64,000 nucleotides of DNA, taken from contig JAGMWU010000067.1 in NCBI GenBank assembly GCA_018697195.1, positions 4,986 to 68,985 of the forward strand, in the 5' to 3' direction. Position 1 is the stretch's first letter; each line of letters starts with the position of its first letter. The notes below the pieces were generated by a model. That model was not told the origin of the DNA and did no database searches. It saw nothing but the letters and a program-made list of their open reading frames with translations. This document shows positions 24,880 to 38,200 of this stretch, one piece after another. The translations under genes were made by a program, and so were the position numbers. This DNA is from Certhia americana. Taxonomy: Eukaryota > Chordata > Aves > Passeriformes > Certhiidae.

Positions 24880-27800
24880 TTCCCACATGAGAACTTAATC
24901 TTCGATTACAGTTTCCCTCTTAGAGCTGTTCCTATTTGCATAACTAAAACGATGACAGTAGAATTGTGTAGTTTTTTTTTTTTTTTACTCAAGACAGGGG
25001 CACCACCTAACGGCCATTGGATTCCTGGCTTTGCTTCCCTGCAGCTGGCAAATTCTACCACCTAGAACTACAGCTAGCAGAGAAGAAATCCAACTGTTCA
25101 ACTGAGTTACCAATTGCCAGTCTTGAAAACTGGCAGGACTGACCAGGGCACCTCACGTTCTGTATACATGCACACCCCCACACCCTCAGCCCTTATGCAC
25201 AACTGATCTTCAGAAAGAAAATAAAGTCTCCCTGAGTCCCTGATGGCATCTGGCACAAAGCAAGGACGGCTCTGGCTCTAAGGGCTGGGCTAGCACAGTA
25301 GCTTGAGAGCAGTAATCCCGTGACCCAATAGCACTCGGTCCTGAACACTTTCAGCCCTTTTGCTTTTATGGTTGGGCACCTGGAACAGCCTGAGCAGCTC
25401 AGGTCGAGAACTCCCTCGTCACTAGGATTGTTCACAGTATCTGTGATGTCCCCTGAAGATAGGACAGGGAGAGAAGAGCTTGTTCCATATGCCCAGACCT
25501 GCTTTAGCTTGTCATCTTTGCAGTCATTGTTCTCCAGTTAATTTGGGTTGTGGACTGCTTCTATCAGGATCAATAACTCCTGCATGAGTCTCTTTAAATC
25601 ATTTTCTAGCAATTTCAGTGGCTCTCCAAAACCTCACTTATTTTGCATGATATGCTAAGGTAGTGCTTTCATTTTAACATTCATAACAAAACTTTCAATT
25701 TCCTTTATCTTATAAATATGACAAAGACTATTTAATTTCTGAGTATTACACAAAAACAGGTGGGAAGTTTCTGTGGCTTTCATCTTTGTTTTCAGAGATC
25801 TATTTGTCAACCAAAAGTAAAAAAACATGCCACAATTATTCCAGCAATCAAGGGCTTCTGGAGTACAGAGCCAGTGCCAGAGATACTGTCACTAGGCATG
25901 TCTGAGCTGCTTGCTTTCTCACAAAACCTCCTTAGCAGCCAGATGAAGATAATTCCTGCCCAAGCTGATGAAAGTACAATGTACCTCTTCTACCTTTTGA
26001 AAAATGCCTGGCTTTGTTTGCTAGATTTGGCAAACTGGGACCTAACCTGATTTCAGCCTTAATAAAGTAGTGGTGTGGGCAACTTGCTCTCTTTTTGGAA
26101 AAGGATATAACTGATATAACCTTCACTATAGTGCTTTTTTTTTTTTATAGCTTTATATTGCAAAATCAGTTTGGACATAATTAATTGTTTTTGCTGCCAA
26201 CAGGATGTAAAATCTGCATGTGTCCTACATGCAACACAGCAGCAGGCAATGCTGTGCACTGCTGCAGGAATCAGCTCAGGTTAGGTCACAGCAGGTCAGT
26301 AAATAATCTCTAAAGCATTGAATAATTCAAAGGGTAATTTGGTGGTCAATGAATGTCAGACCTTTGTAATTCCATAAATCATCTCTCCAAATGATCAATA
26401 ACTTGCATTAAACAATGAATTTTACAGTTTCTTCATTGCTTGTCTGTCCCACATGAGTATGGATTTGAGGCAGGTAATTGTATATGCTCCAATAATTTTG
26501 ATGATTTGCATAATAAGGAAGCTAAGCTGAGTATATTCACTGGCACTGAGAACAACCTGTACCAGTGTCCTACCCAAAGACAATGCAGCAGGACAACATC
26601 TCATGAACACAGAGGCTCCCAGAGTTTGAGATTGCTGTGTCCGAGTTCATTTGTAACACCTTTTTCTACATAAGCTTCATTTTTATTTCCTGATTTGCTT
26701 TGGAAAAAATGGAGAGTCTTGAAATCATGAACTACCTGACTTCTATGGACTGTACAATGGGTTCTGTCATCTGCTTAAGTGAATCTGAATTTTAGAAGTA
26801 TTTTCATCCAAATATACTATCATTATTTTGACTTCCTATGGAGGTTTTACTGACCATACCCAATGATATGTAAAACTATCTTTTAACGAATCTTCTTTAT
26901 ACTGGTCCTTTAACCTTTTGAAGTGGTCATGTTCTTTTTCTGGGCTTTATTCCAAGTAAATTTATCTCCAACAAGTAGCTGCAAGGCCACAGATATTGAC
27001 ATACAGACAAGGAATGGACAAACCATGTAAAGAGAAGTTTAGTGACATCATTTCCACCTCAAGCAGAATGAGGGTGTCAGGCTCAGTGTCCCCTGTGCCC
27101 TGAACAAAGCTCAGGTCCTTTCAGCCCAAGAGTCAACAGCTCTGCTGGGTGGTTACATGTGGGCAAGGCAGACCTAAGGTGCCTGAAGCAGAGTTCCTCA
27201 CCCCAGAAACACTGCCTGTCCCTCTGGGCAGCACAAACTCACTTCATGAGCAATAAAGATCCTTTTTTCTGAGGCTTGTAGCCTCACAAAGCATAGCAGA
27301 CAGTTCTGAGTTCTTTTTTGTGGTGCTGATTTTATGTTCCCCTTGCTATTATAAAACATTGAAATCTAGAGGAAACTAATATATCCATTTATTTAACCTA
27401 GAAAACTGATGAGCAGATTACCCAAGGTTACTGTACCTGCTTCAAAGATTAAACATCATTTGGAAGTCAAAGGGCAACTATTTATCGGCTGCAATGTATT
27501 TAATTCAGAGCCTTGAGCAGGATTAAATTTCTCATGGGTATTTGTGCTAATTTCAAAGGCCAGACTGACAGACAGTGTCTGAAAACAAAATTATAGAGGG
27601 ATGGATTTAAACAGAATGTTTTTCTTTCCAGAATCCGAAGTGGCCTTATTTTTCACTTGCTGGACTGAAAAATACTTCCACGTCCTTGGAGGATCAAGGG
27701 CTATCAAAACAGACAAAAGGAAGATCTGTGATTTAGTGGCATCACAGTTCACATGGTTTATATTTCTACTAAGCTCCCTGTGCTGTTTCACAGACCATGT

Positions 27801-28345
27801 GGCTTGGGATTGCTTTCAGACACAAAACTATGCACGGAAGTACAGATTTAGATACAACCTAAGATACATCCACAGATATTTGGTGCTTCTGAACAATCTG
27901 TATTGAATCAAACCTGCTTATATTAAAGTATTAAATACATGTTGTCTTTAGAAATTTTCAAAGGCATCTTTGGGAAGTTGTCATGTGGAAAATGTAAGTA
28001 ATTGCTTTAGACCAAAAGGACACTATGCCATCTGAACAAACAGAGCCTACAGACTATCTGTTAGAGTGGAGGACTATTTCACTTGTAATTACTACAGCAG
28101 CAGCATTGAATCTTATTACTCCAGTACATGCTGTCAACAAAACATATTTTTCAGTTTCTTCTTGATTAAAACAACCATTTTTGCATTTATTCAATTATCC
28201 CAATGCACTTGACACCCAAACTTGACAGAAAGGTCTGAGATTACTCTGGGAGTAGGACAAAGTGGAGACTATCTCTTGAATCCAGAGAAATTTTTTTACC
28301 TGAGAAATTACCTGGGGTGAGTTGGAAGTCTCAGTTGCTGTGTCA
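24880..28345. other. Intergenic DNA, no gene recognised
   Basis: A T13 run lies at about 24974-24986. No coding family is recognised. The open frame at 27601-27906 has no recognisable domain. Confidence 0.5.
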
Positions 28346-28348
28346 TTT

Positions 28349-28880
28349 TGTGGGTTCACCCTGTCAGCAGCTCAGCCCACACAGACATTCACTCACACCT
28401 CTCCCCCAGAGCGGGATGGGGAACAGGAGAGAATTGAGAGGGCAAAAGTAGGAAGACTTGTGAGCTGAGATGGAGACAATTTAACAATAAAGCAAAAGTT
28501 TTGCATGCAAGCAAAGCAGAACAAGAAATTAATTCAAGACTCACAGGGGTAGGCAGGACAGTGGGGCTCCAGCACGTGTAACCGTGACTCAGGAAGACAT
28601 GCACCATCACCCCCAACATCCTCTCCTTCCTCTCTCTTCCCCCAGCTTCTGTTGCTGTGCATGATGTGGGATACCCAGTTGGGGTCATCTTTCCTGGATG
28701 TCCCCTCTCCCAGCTCCTGGTGTCCCCCAGCCCCTTGTTGCTGGGTTGGTATAAACCCTGCTCACCAATAACTGCAACACCAGGTTGTTACCAAGACTAC
28801 TTTGGTCACACATTCAGATAACTGCACCATACCAGCTACTAGGAAAAAAAAGTAATGTCACCCCAGTCAAAACCAGTAAA
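28349..28880 (-). mobile_element. Solitary LTR, avian ERVL-type endogenous retrovirus
   Basis: On the minus strand the block begins near 28880 with the TGGTTTTGACTGG-type start and ends near 28349 at GAACCCACA. The order of features matches the familiar avian ERVL-class LTR: the start block, a pyrimidine- and G-rich centre, and then a decayed poly-A signal region followed by CATCTCAGCTCACAAG (28463-28488). No gag, pol or env sequence adjoins it on either side, so it is a solo LTR left by recombination between the two LTRs of a provirus. It is diverged, and exact ends and target-site duplication could not be fixed by eye. The family assignment is from memory of the repeat's appearance. Confidence 0.7.
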
Positions 28881-28889
28881 ATGAAGTAC

Positions 28890-31800
28890 CTATAAAATTT
28901 GTTGGCCAGCCATATGTAGTCATAGTGAATGTTAGGAGAAAATAGGAATTTTTAAGCGAAAAGAACAAGCATTTTGAAATTAACTAACCTCCTTCTTGAG
29001 AACCTGCAGTGAACAAGAAGATGTAGCTTTCAGCCTTGCAATAGGCATCTGAGAGGGAAGCATTAAAAAATCTTTGGCTGGATTTGAGTCATTCTTCTAG
29101 GGAACAATAATCAGTGCTGTGGGCCCAGGTTGTAAATTAATGACCCACTAAAGGATTTGGCTTGGGATATGAACTGTAACAAGTTACTAATTCCGTAAGC
29201 CCCTGAGCCAATGTCATGACTACTTATGACCATTTGAGGGTTTCCATTCTGTTAGGAGTCAGGCTTGCCCAGCTCTATTTACAGTGTCACTTGCCAGAAA
29301 AGGAAGAGCTCATGGATGTGTGCATCACTGGCACAGGCATCCTGCCCAATGCATTCCTTCAGGTCATGCCACTTCCACAAGTTCTTTGCACTACCTCTGA
29401 CCTGATCCACTGCCAAAATCCTGGTCAGAGGGAGCCTGTGCCATTTTTCCTTACAGTACTCATTACCCACAGAGACATAACTCTACAGCAGAAGGTCAAC
29501 CAGCAGGTATAGCAAACAGTGCTCCAGCACTGTGAGCCTTTGCTGTGAGTCTTTTGTCTAGGCAGTGAGCTCCATGCAGCCCATACCCTCAATAGAAGCA
29601 GAGGGGACAAGATTCAGATGCTGGAGTTACTCAGATTTTTGTTCCATTGCTAAAAAATCTGCTTTGGTGCTTTTCAGTCCCTTGAAAATTTCAGAATTCC
29701 CAAATCTGAGACACAAACAGTTTAAAAGGCAGAAAACTGAGGCTGGATCCCTTTAGTTTTGCACAAGAGCTGCTAAAAGTGAGTGACTAGTCAAAGCTAA
29801 AGAGCAGATCTGTGCTGTTGCTGATTCCTCCTTCTGAACAGCTCTGATCACAGCTGCAGAATTTAACATGCCTTGTAGGATGCCAGACTGCACTCTTCAC
29901 ATTTGAACTCCAGCAGCACCTGCCTTGATCTGCCCCCTGCTCTCTGCAGGGCACTGCTGGCTGTCACATGGCTTTGTCATGCATAGCCACACACCTGCAA
30001 CCTGGACAAAGTCAAAGCAACTGGGAATGGAATTTTCAGTGTAAAATAAGGAGTAGGACTCTTGGAGAAATAGGCAATTGCAGGGTTTCTTTACAGTACC
30101 TGCAGCATCCCTGTTTTCCTCGTTGCCTGGCCATGGTGTCAGCCACCCCAAGAGAATCCTCTGCTGTGCTCCATACTAGCACCTCTGAAATGATGTGTCT
30201 GGAGAACTGCACACTGGTTCAGATCACTCCAAAGCCCCCTTAGTGGTTAGTGCTGTGGGACATTAGTTCTGGATGACTAATTATTTGGTTTAAAAACAGG
30301 TCTTTTGTTTCTTGGGCTATAAAGACAACATGACCACTTTCTGTACTTTTGACCCCAGGGAAAGAAAAGCCACAGATAATAGAATTAAACCCTCATTTCA
30401 CTTGAGATAATATTTGTATTAGCTCCCTTAGTAAAATGTCATGTACACTGCCAAGTCTGCAGGTTATCACTTCCACAGTTTGAGTGTTTGGAGACAGGGC
30501 TTGGAAATAGGGGGTATTTGGGTGAAAGCTCTGAGAATTATAAGACCTGTAACTGTAGAACTTTTTTCCTACTCAGTCTGACATTTCCTTCAAGACTTGA
30601 GCTCAGACAGAATAACAGTTAGGATATTTTTTATTGGCCCAACACTGAAACATTATATAAGGTTTCAAGGCCACACTGATGATTTTCACCCTTTTTTTTA
30701 AGGCTCTCTGTAGACTTTGCAGGGAAAAGAATCAACACATTCAACTGTGATTCCAATTGTGCTACTCTTTCAAGGGATTATTTTAAAATTTTGAGCACCA
30801 TGAAGCAAGAATGCAAGTTCTCCCCATCAGTACTCAGAGCTTTTTCTTTATAATTCTGAAATCACAGCAACAATAACGAAGCTTCTTGGCCAAGTATTAG
30901 TTTGATACATTTCATTCCATTCCAGGGAAGAAATGACCTCTCCCTCCCTTTTCTTGCTGCAGTCATGTTGTGTTTGGATGCCCAAATGGTTTCAGGTAAG
31001 ATTAGATTTTTCCATAACGTGGGAGCTAGCTCTTCCGCTGCCTTCTCCTTTCCCCAATATGTTATCTTTTTTGCTTTGTAAAAGCATTCTGCAAAATAAA
31101 CCATTGGTAAAGGGAGAATTTCAAACTCTGATATAGGCAGCATGCTGAGCAAGTTGGGTGATCAGAAGACGCAGAGGTTTTTAGACTGTCTCATCTTCCC
31201 AATGAAGAAATGAAGAACTTAGCTTGAGAAAGTACAAGCCCGTTGTTTAAAATATTCATTGTATCATCAGCACTTAGCTGCAGAACACCACTCCAGCCCT
31301 TCCCATGGAGGAATCGAAACCATCAGTTCTCTGCACATTTTAGGGTGCACATGTTCTTTCAGTCAATGTACCACAGTGTAATATTGTCCTTAATTCACAG
31401 CTCCCAACTGTTTCTCTTCAATTTTATCTCCATGTTGGAGTTATAGAGGCAAAGCACTGGCCTGGTGTGTCTTCACACATGAAGCTTTTGTGGGCAGGGC
31501 AGGGAGAACTGCTGGAGCCAGTAGAAGGAAAACAAGAGAAAGAAAATATTTTATCTGCTTTGTGCCATATGTTTTGGTGTCTGGTTACAGAACAGTCTAC
31601 ACTGACAATTGGATTCCCCATACGATGCCACAACTGAGACCTGGCACAGTGTGCAGTGGTGTTTAACCAGGGCATATTCATATTCTGATCCTCTTTAATT
31701 CTGCATCCCCTTCACAAGTCAGTGTCTGCTGTGAGCAGCTCTAGAGTGCCTGTTTGAAGCACTTGTCCAAAAATACTGAGAAAGCTGACCTGTAAATAAG

Positions 31801-34320
31801 CTCTGGGAATGAAATGGACAAGGGTGTGAGGGAGAAAATTTGCAGAAGGCAACTAAAGCAACATATATTCCTATGACTTATCTGCAGAATTCTGGGATTG
31901 GAACAATGTGGAGAATATTGGAAATAAACAGATCCTGAAGTAATTACTCTTAGGTCCTCTTTATGCTTCTGGCAATGGCCAGTCCAGTGATATCTGCTAA
32001 AAAGAATCATGACCTTGCATATAGGGACTGACCTTGATCCTCATGGTCACAATCAGAAGCACACCCCAGTAATCTCCACAAGAGACAGGCATTTGTCAGG
32101 ACAGCAACAGCCCCAGCTCTCAGGCAGTGGAATCTGGAGCCTTCACTCATCACTGCTCCAGAATGCTTGTGCTTCCAATGGTCCCATGGACTGTGTCCCC
32201 AAAATATCTTTTGCACTGATTTGACACATATGTGTGTGTGTGTATGTGTACAGGTGAACAGACACACATATAGATTTGTCTGGTATTATCTCGGGAAGTT
32301 GAATAGATATTTACCAGAATGATAGGCTGTGCACCACTTCAAATCTGGCACACAGCTCACCTCTGCACCCCAAAAGCAGGCACTAGATAGAAGAGTCTGT
32401 GGACTGAAGGACAGCTGTACAATACACCATTTTTAAAGACAGAAACTTAGTATACACTGCATACTGAGTATGCTTGTTGCAACTTAGTATACACTGTGCT
32501 ATAATAAAAACAAATACAACAGTTCCTTACTTGAAGGAAAAGTATAAAGATAATTTGAACAGAAATCTTCAAAAAAAATTTAAAAACCTATAAAGCTTTC
32601 CACAACAGTTTAAACAGATTATTTAAAAGTAATACTATTAGTAAAGCCTTTAAAAATCCATATGAGAAGGATTATTCAGCCAAAATCCCAGAGAGCAGTT
32701 GCAGATAATTTCTAGTTTTCTTACTGTTCAAGCAGTTTTTCCCAAGAATTTCCACTACTCATCCTCCAAGATAAAAATGAATGAATGATGGATCTTCAGG
32801 GGGGTTTTTTGTATTCCAAATACTTAATACTGAGCAATAAACAAGATCCAGAAAAAAAAAGAAACCTTTCACGTCTCCTTTTTCAGCTTTAAAAATGCTA
32901 CAGAGGATACAAACACTATTTCTTCTCTTTAGCAGGTCACTTGTAGTAGACAAGCTGCTTGTGATGCATTCCATGCTGGGACCAGCTATAAGCCATGCAT
33001 CTGCTGAATTTAGGAATAAAAAGCTGGTCCATAAAATGTGGAATCAGAGGAGTGGCCTCAGGGGCATAATGGTGCATTACTGCTGTGAGATCAGAGTGTT
33101 TCACTGAAAGATATATATTGTTACAGGAAAAGGGGTTCCATGCTTTTTGGTTCTGTCATTATTTATTGTTGCCATTGCTCATTTTCTGTGATGCTGGATC
33201 ACATGGCAGACAGAACTGCAGAGTGTGCTCTGCAGCTTGCACTGGAACTACATTATTTGCCATGGCAAAGGAATTTTTTCTTATTAGAGTAAGTTCTGTG
33301 CAAGAACTTTAAAGCTGCTGCTCATCTAAGTATGAAAAACATTAAGTCTAGGAATAACTAGACTCCTTTACTTCCTGAGAAGGTCACAGACAGGCACTGC
33401 TCCTTGCTACCTCTCTACTGAATAGCTTGATGAAGACAATTAGGATGAAGAGAGAGGAAGGGTGAGCAGGACCCTGACTCACCTTCCAAAGCAGACAAAC
33501 TCATTTAACTTTAGTCTCAGACACAGTTCCAGCTCTCACCACTTTTTGATATCAACAAAATGGAAATATCCATTCTCTTCTGCTCAGACCTTAATTAACA
33601 GAAGTCCCCAGACCCTGGGAGGAGCTTCTCACTAGCTGGCCATTATCAGCCTAAATTATTTACTAGGGACACCTGACAACTGTTAAAACTTGATATTTAT
33701 AATCAAGAGAAAGTGACTAACTGTGGATACATTTCCTAGGCTTTTTCTTCTGTAAGTTGTTCTCAACAGTACAACTCTTAAATGTATCACTCCTTAGGTT
33801 TCCTGGACTAAGAAAATACAGATTTTAAGTTGTTTGAATTAATTACTAATTAAACTAGGGTCATGAGTCATGGGATTTATGTCCAGGAACAGAAATGTGT
33901 CTCTTTAGAATCAGGTATCTGTATTCATTGCTGCAGCTGGATGTGCAGATTTCTGAGTGCCCTTTGGTAGTTCCCAGGCTCTTGGAACTGCTGTGGTACC
34001 TGCCTGCTCTGAGGCTGCTCTGATAGGCTGTTCCTGTTTCATAACTTCATAGATACAAGCAGCCTTGTCCAAAAAGACCAAGCAAAGCTGAGTGACAAGC
34101 AGGAATGGGTTCCACATGTTGGGAGCTGTCACTTTTACTGGGTAAATCAATACCATGCTTCCCTTCTTTTCTCAAAAGCTAAGAGAGGACAGAGGGCATT
34201 AACATGGAACTCTGCCTTGGCTCCTGCCTCACAAACCTCTGCCCTGCTGTGCTGTCAGTTACCTGTTGGAAAGGCTGGGCCTGGGTTGAAGATGTTCATC
34301 TAGAACATGTTTGGGATTTT
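28890..34320. other. Intergenic DNA, no gene recognised
   Basis: No coding family is recognised. There is a 16-base direct repeat (AACTTAGTATACACTG) at 32444-32459 and 32481-32496, and a short TG tract at about 32229-32243. Frames open on both strands are short. Confidence 0.5.
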
Positions 34321-34327
34321 TTTTCTG

Positions 34328-34373
34328 TATAAAACATAGATAATAGCTTATATAAAACATAGATAATAGCTTC
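34328..34373. repeat. Exact tandem duplication, 2 x 23 bases
   Basis: Two adjacent 23-base units starting TATAAAACATAGATAATAG differ only at the last base. The near-identity implies a recent slippage event. Confidence 0.85.
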
Positions 34374-34379
34374 ATCTAA

Positions 34380-35218
34380 GACATTGGTTTCTTTAGTCCT
34401 TCTTCAGTACTGGCTGAATACTTCCAATTTAAATGTTTCTATCAGGAGAAACCCTGCCACTCCTACCCTGAATCCCAAGTCCTTAGAACAGAGAGGTGTC
34501 AGTACAGTTTGTTCTCAGACTTTTACATCGATTCAGTTGCATTCAGTTATGTTTGCTAAACCCTAGCAAAGGGTGTAGAAAACATAAGGGACTGTCACTG
34601 CAGAAAAAGGTGCCTGATCAGGATGGTGTCTGTGGATCACCTGCTGTCATCGCTGCACAGCTGCCCCTCAGGTGGGCAGGGGGTGTACCTGCGGGCAGGT
34701 GTGTCTGCAGGTGTGTGCAGTGCCCAGCACAGTGCAGGCAGGCTGCTTCTGTGCACACACCTGGTTTGTAAAGATGATACTTTCCTTGTAGGAAGCCTTG
34801 CCACTATCACACAAGGAGTTCTTTATTTCTTCTGAGCAGTTCTTGGCATCCACAAATGGAGTTTCTAGGTAAGATGCCAAAATGAGCTTCATCTCTGTAA
34901 TCCCAAATAAGGGCATCCAGAAGATTAATTCAGGAATTTTCTCTACAGGGCTGCTCCTGCAGAGTTCCAAAACAGACCCAGAGACTCTAATTTGCTCTGA
35001 TTCTTTAAGTCTCATATTTTTATTTAGGGCCAGGCTGTTAGGAACAACTGTTTAAAACACCTTGAATGTGACCTGTACTGACCCTTTCCATCCCCTGTCA
35101 TTTTTACCCCTGTAGAAGGGGGACTCAGCATCATCATCCAACAGAACACAGAGATTTCAGACTGAAAATTATTGTTGGAGACTGTGTAAAGTGTTAGAGG
35201 CTAAATGGGAGTTTGTTT

Positions 35219-35222
<4 letters not shown>
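34380..35222. other. Intergenic DNA with a small CAGGTG cluster
   Basis: No gene is recognised. Between 34669 and 34763 there are four CAGGTG E-boxes, one of them inverted (CACACCTG, 34756-34763); two are CAGGTGTG at 34696 and 34708. This is the same core that forms the minisatellite upstream of ZBTB43. Confidence 0.4.

Positions 35223-35223
<1 letters not shown>

Positions 35224-35270
<47 letters not shown>
35224..35270. repeat. AT dinucleotide microsatellite (about 23 units)
   Basis: An uninterrupted alternating A/T tract of 47 bases, likely polymorphic and prone to cruciform extrusion. Confidence 0.97.
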
Positions 35271-35275
<5 letters not shown>

Positions 35276-35279
35276 GTTT

Positions 35280-38200
35280 CTCCTGCACTGCTTGTCAAAT
35301 GTTGATCTCAGGGTCCTATGTCTCCCATATTAGATTGTTAATCTCACATATTCTGCTAAATGTGGTACCTATTCTGCTAGATATGGCATCTTAATGTTAT
35401 TTTGAGTTGCACTTACCTTACATTCTTGCTGGAGAAACAACAGCTGAAATTTTTATATTGCACTGTAACTTTTTGTGTTTTTTGGTAAAAGTTTGTGAAC
35501 CTCATTTGAAGGTATTGGGATTTTTTCCAAAACAAATATGGATGCCTGAATATACTGCAAGGTATTTCACTGAAGCCATGCATTAATATTCTGGGAAGGT
35601 AACAGGTTGGTCAATGCCTTTAATAGAAATGCCATACAAGAGGATATAAAACATAAAAATGGCATATATATGCTTGATATTAAGCCAGAGTCTCAGCAAA
35701 CTGGTCAGAAAATGTAATTACAGCAGGACGTAATTCAGAGAAGTGGTCTGTACAGCCACAGACTCACCCATGGGCACATATCACATCAGCCAGCCCTAAT
35801 CCACTCAAAAAATCAGTGCTAAAATGGCCAAGTCCCTACTGGACTTTAAATAAAGAAATTAGTTGCAGAAAGAGAACTACATCCATGTTGCGAGGATGAA
35901 TACTGGGTTATGGGTATTTATAATTTTTTGGAAAAAAATTTCTTGAGATAATTATTCTTCTGAACAGCCAAAACAGACATCCTTCAGACAATGGAATTTG
36001 AAATTCCAGAGACAGTTCAAAATCAATCCCCTAATCCCCTGTTCATATACAACCTTTATTTACTTTAAATATGGGTGGGGGGGGATTGGTTTTGATTTGG
36101 GTTTGGGTTTTTTTGTTGATTTTCTTGGTTTGATTTTTTTTTTTTTTTTTTTTAGCCTTGAATTTTACAGCACTACAAGGAAAAAGCCCTCAGTATTGAT
36201 CCTTTAAGGTTAAGAACTTGGTGCACTTAAATTATTCTAACCCAGAAAGTTTGAAATTTATAGTCCCTCTTGAACCTTTCTGCCTCACCAGCTTCCTTGG
36301 GAGGACCCTACTACAGGCTGCACGCCAACTGCTGTAAAATTTAAAGAGGTGAGAGAGAAACTTCCCAGAAAATATAAACATTTCATGGAAATGAAATAAG
36401 TCTTCCCTTAGAGGAACTCACCTCAGCAAGCTTTAGATAAATGAAAAGGTATTCAGAATTTTAAGTGGATATAAAGTGTGGTGGGCTAGATACATTTGTT
36501 TATGAGCAATGCAGAGGGGCATATTGTCCTGGGAGGGTCTGGGGGCCATCAGCACCCCTGTCCCAGGGCCAGTGGCACTGGGAGGGGGGGATGTTGGTTT
36601 TTATTTCCCTCCAGGATGATGGCAGCCCCTCTGCTCCCCAAGGACAGCCCCTGCCCCTTGACTCCAACCCAGGATATCCACACACCCTGAGCAGGAGGGA
36701 AATATGCCCGAGTTCAAGATGGGAAACTTGGAAAAACAGCACAGGCAGGGCTCGGGAACACACTCTGTTCTGGCGTTCCAGATCTCTGCTGACAAAACAC
36801 AGAAGACTCACATGGCTGTGGGGGGAAATAAAGTGTGAATACTAGGAGGGTTGTAAATTCCTCAGCCCCACTTGCTGGGCACTGGCTCCAGAGGCATTCT
36901 CCTCCTGCAGCTTTCTGTGACCCGTGTTTCCTCAGAAATCTCAACACATCCATTGAGGGTCTCAGAAGCTGCTGGGGAAATGACATGACATAGGCAAGAA
37001 TGGATTTTTCAGAGGGAAACATTTTTGGCTGAGAAGATGTGGAAATTTCATATCCCAAGCCAGCGGTGGCTTGGAAACACCAAGGGGCTGATGCCCATGC
37101 AGCACTGCTTTCTGTGCAGGTCCTTGTCATGACCTCAGGACAGACCTGTCAGGCAGATCTAATGTGGCTTTTCTGGCCATTCCTCTGACATGGCCATGCA
37201 TTGAGCCAGCAGTGACTTCAGCTGGGTGAACACAGCAGAGATTTGAGATGTCACACGGCCCCACACAGGTGTTTGCTCACACTGATCCCATGTTAATGAC
37301 ATAAAATAAAAACAGGCAAAACATCACAAAGCCTGGCATTTCCACATGCTGTCACTAATTGGAATGGTTCTGAGGTCAGTTTTTCCTTTCCCAGTTGTTT
37401 CTCCAGAAATGCATAAACTCATTTCATTTAGAAACATAAACCCATGCAATATTTGTCTATAAGAAATACTTCTGTGAGTATTCAGCTCAATTTTTTTCTA
37501 AAGACTTCTTATTTTTTCTGTTTACATACCCTTCAACCTCAGACAAGCCCTTGCTAAGCAATTGAAAGCTGGCTTCATGTTAACTGACATTACTGAGGGT
37601 TTTCAGAAAATTCTTTTTAAATTAGTTTTAAGAGATAATAAGAAGTCAGCATGAAGAAAGTTGTCAAAACTTATATATGGTAGGGGGATAGTGTCAGCCT
37701 TCTGCATGACAATTTGGGAAATGACCCTAGGGAGAATCATCACAGGCCATAAATCTGCATTTTAGCCTTTTAGCCAAAAGCCCTATTTTTCTAGTCAGCT
37801 AATGGCATTTTGACAGGGCGTGCAGCTGAACTTCTTTAGAAGTTGAGTCAGGGATACTGCAGGAAAATTCAGTAGTTTAGTGGCAAAATTTTTCACACCA
37901 ATGCCTTTGAAATGGGAGCACTGGTGGTGTACGTCTGCTCTTTCAGAAAAGTTTTATTGTCCAAAATTTATTGTAGATATTTTATGAGTGAAGATGAAGC
38001 TCAAGTCATTTGCAATGCCCCCATGTCCCCTTTGTTCTTTTTTCTTTCAAATGTAAGCCCTGTTTGAAGTGGCAGTGCAGAGGAGCCAAGGGAAGCTGGG
38101 GCTCACTGCCCCTGGTTAATGTAGTGCAGTGTCCTGGAGCCGTGCTTGGAGGAGGCAGAAGGATGGCAGCAAAGGCAGCTTCACTCCTCTCCGTGACATA

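Noticed and set aside
24668..25065. Open frames with alternating Y/I/H/T or V/C/Y residues
   Set aside because: They are translations of the TG/TA/TATG microsatellite on both strands.
36465..37130. Open frames of 126, 103 and 138 codons in a GC-richer patch
   Set aside because: They overlap on opposite strands, with no domain, splice context or recognisable homology.
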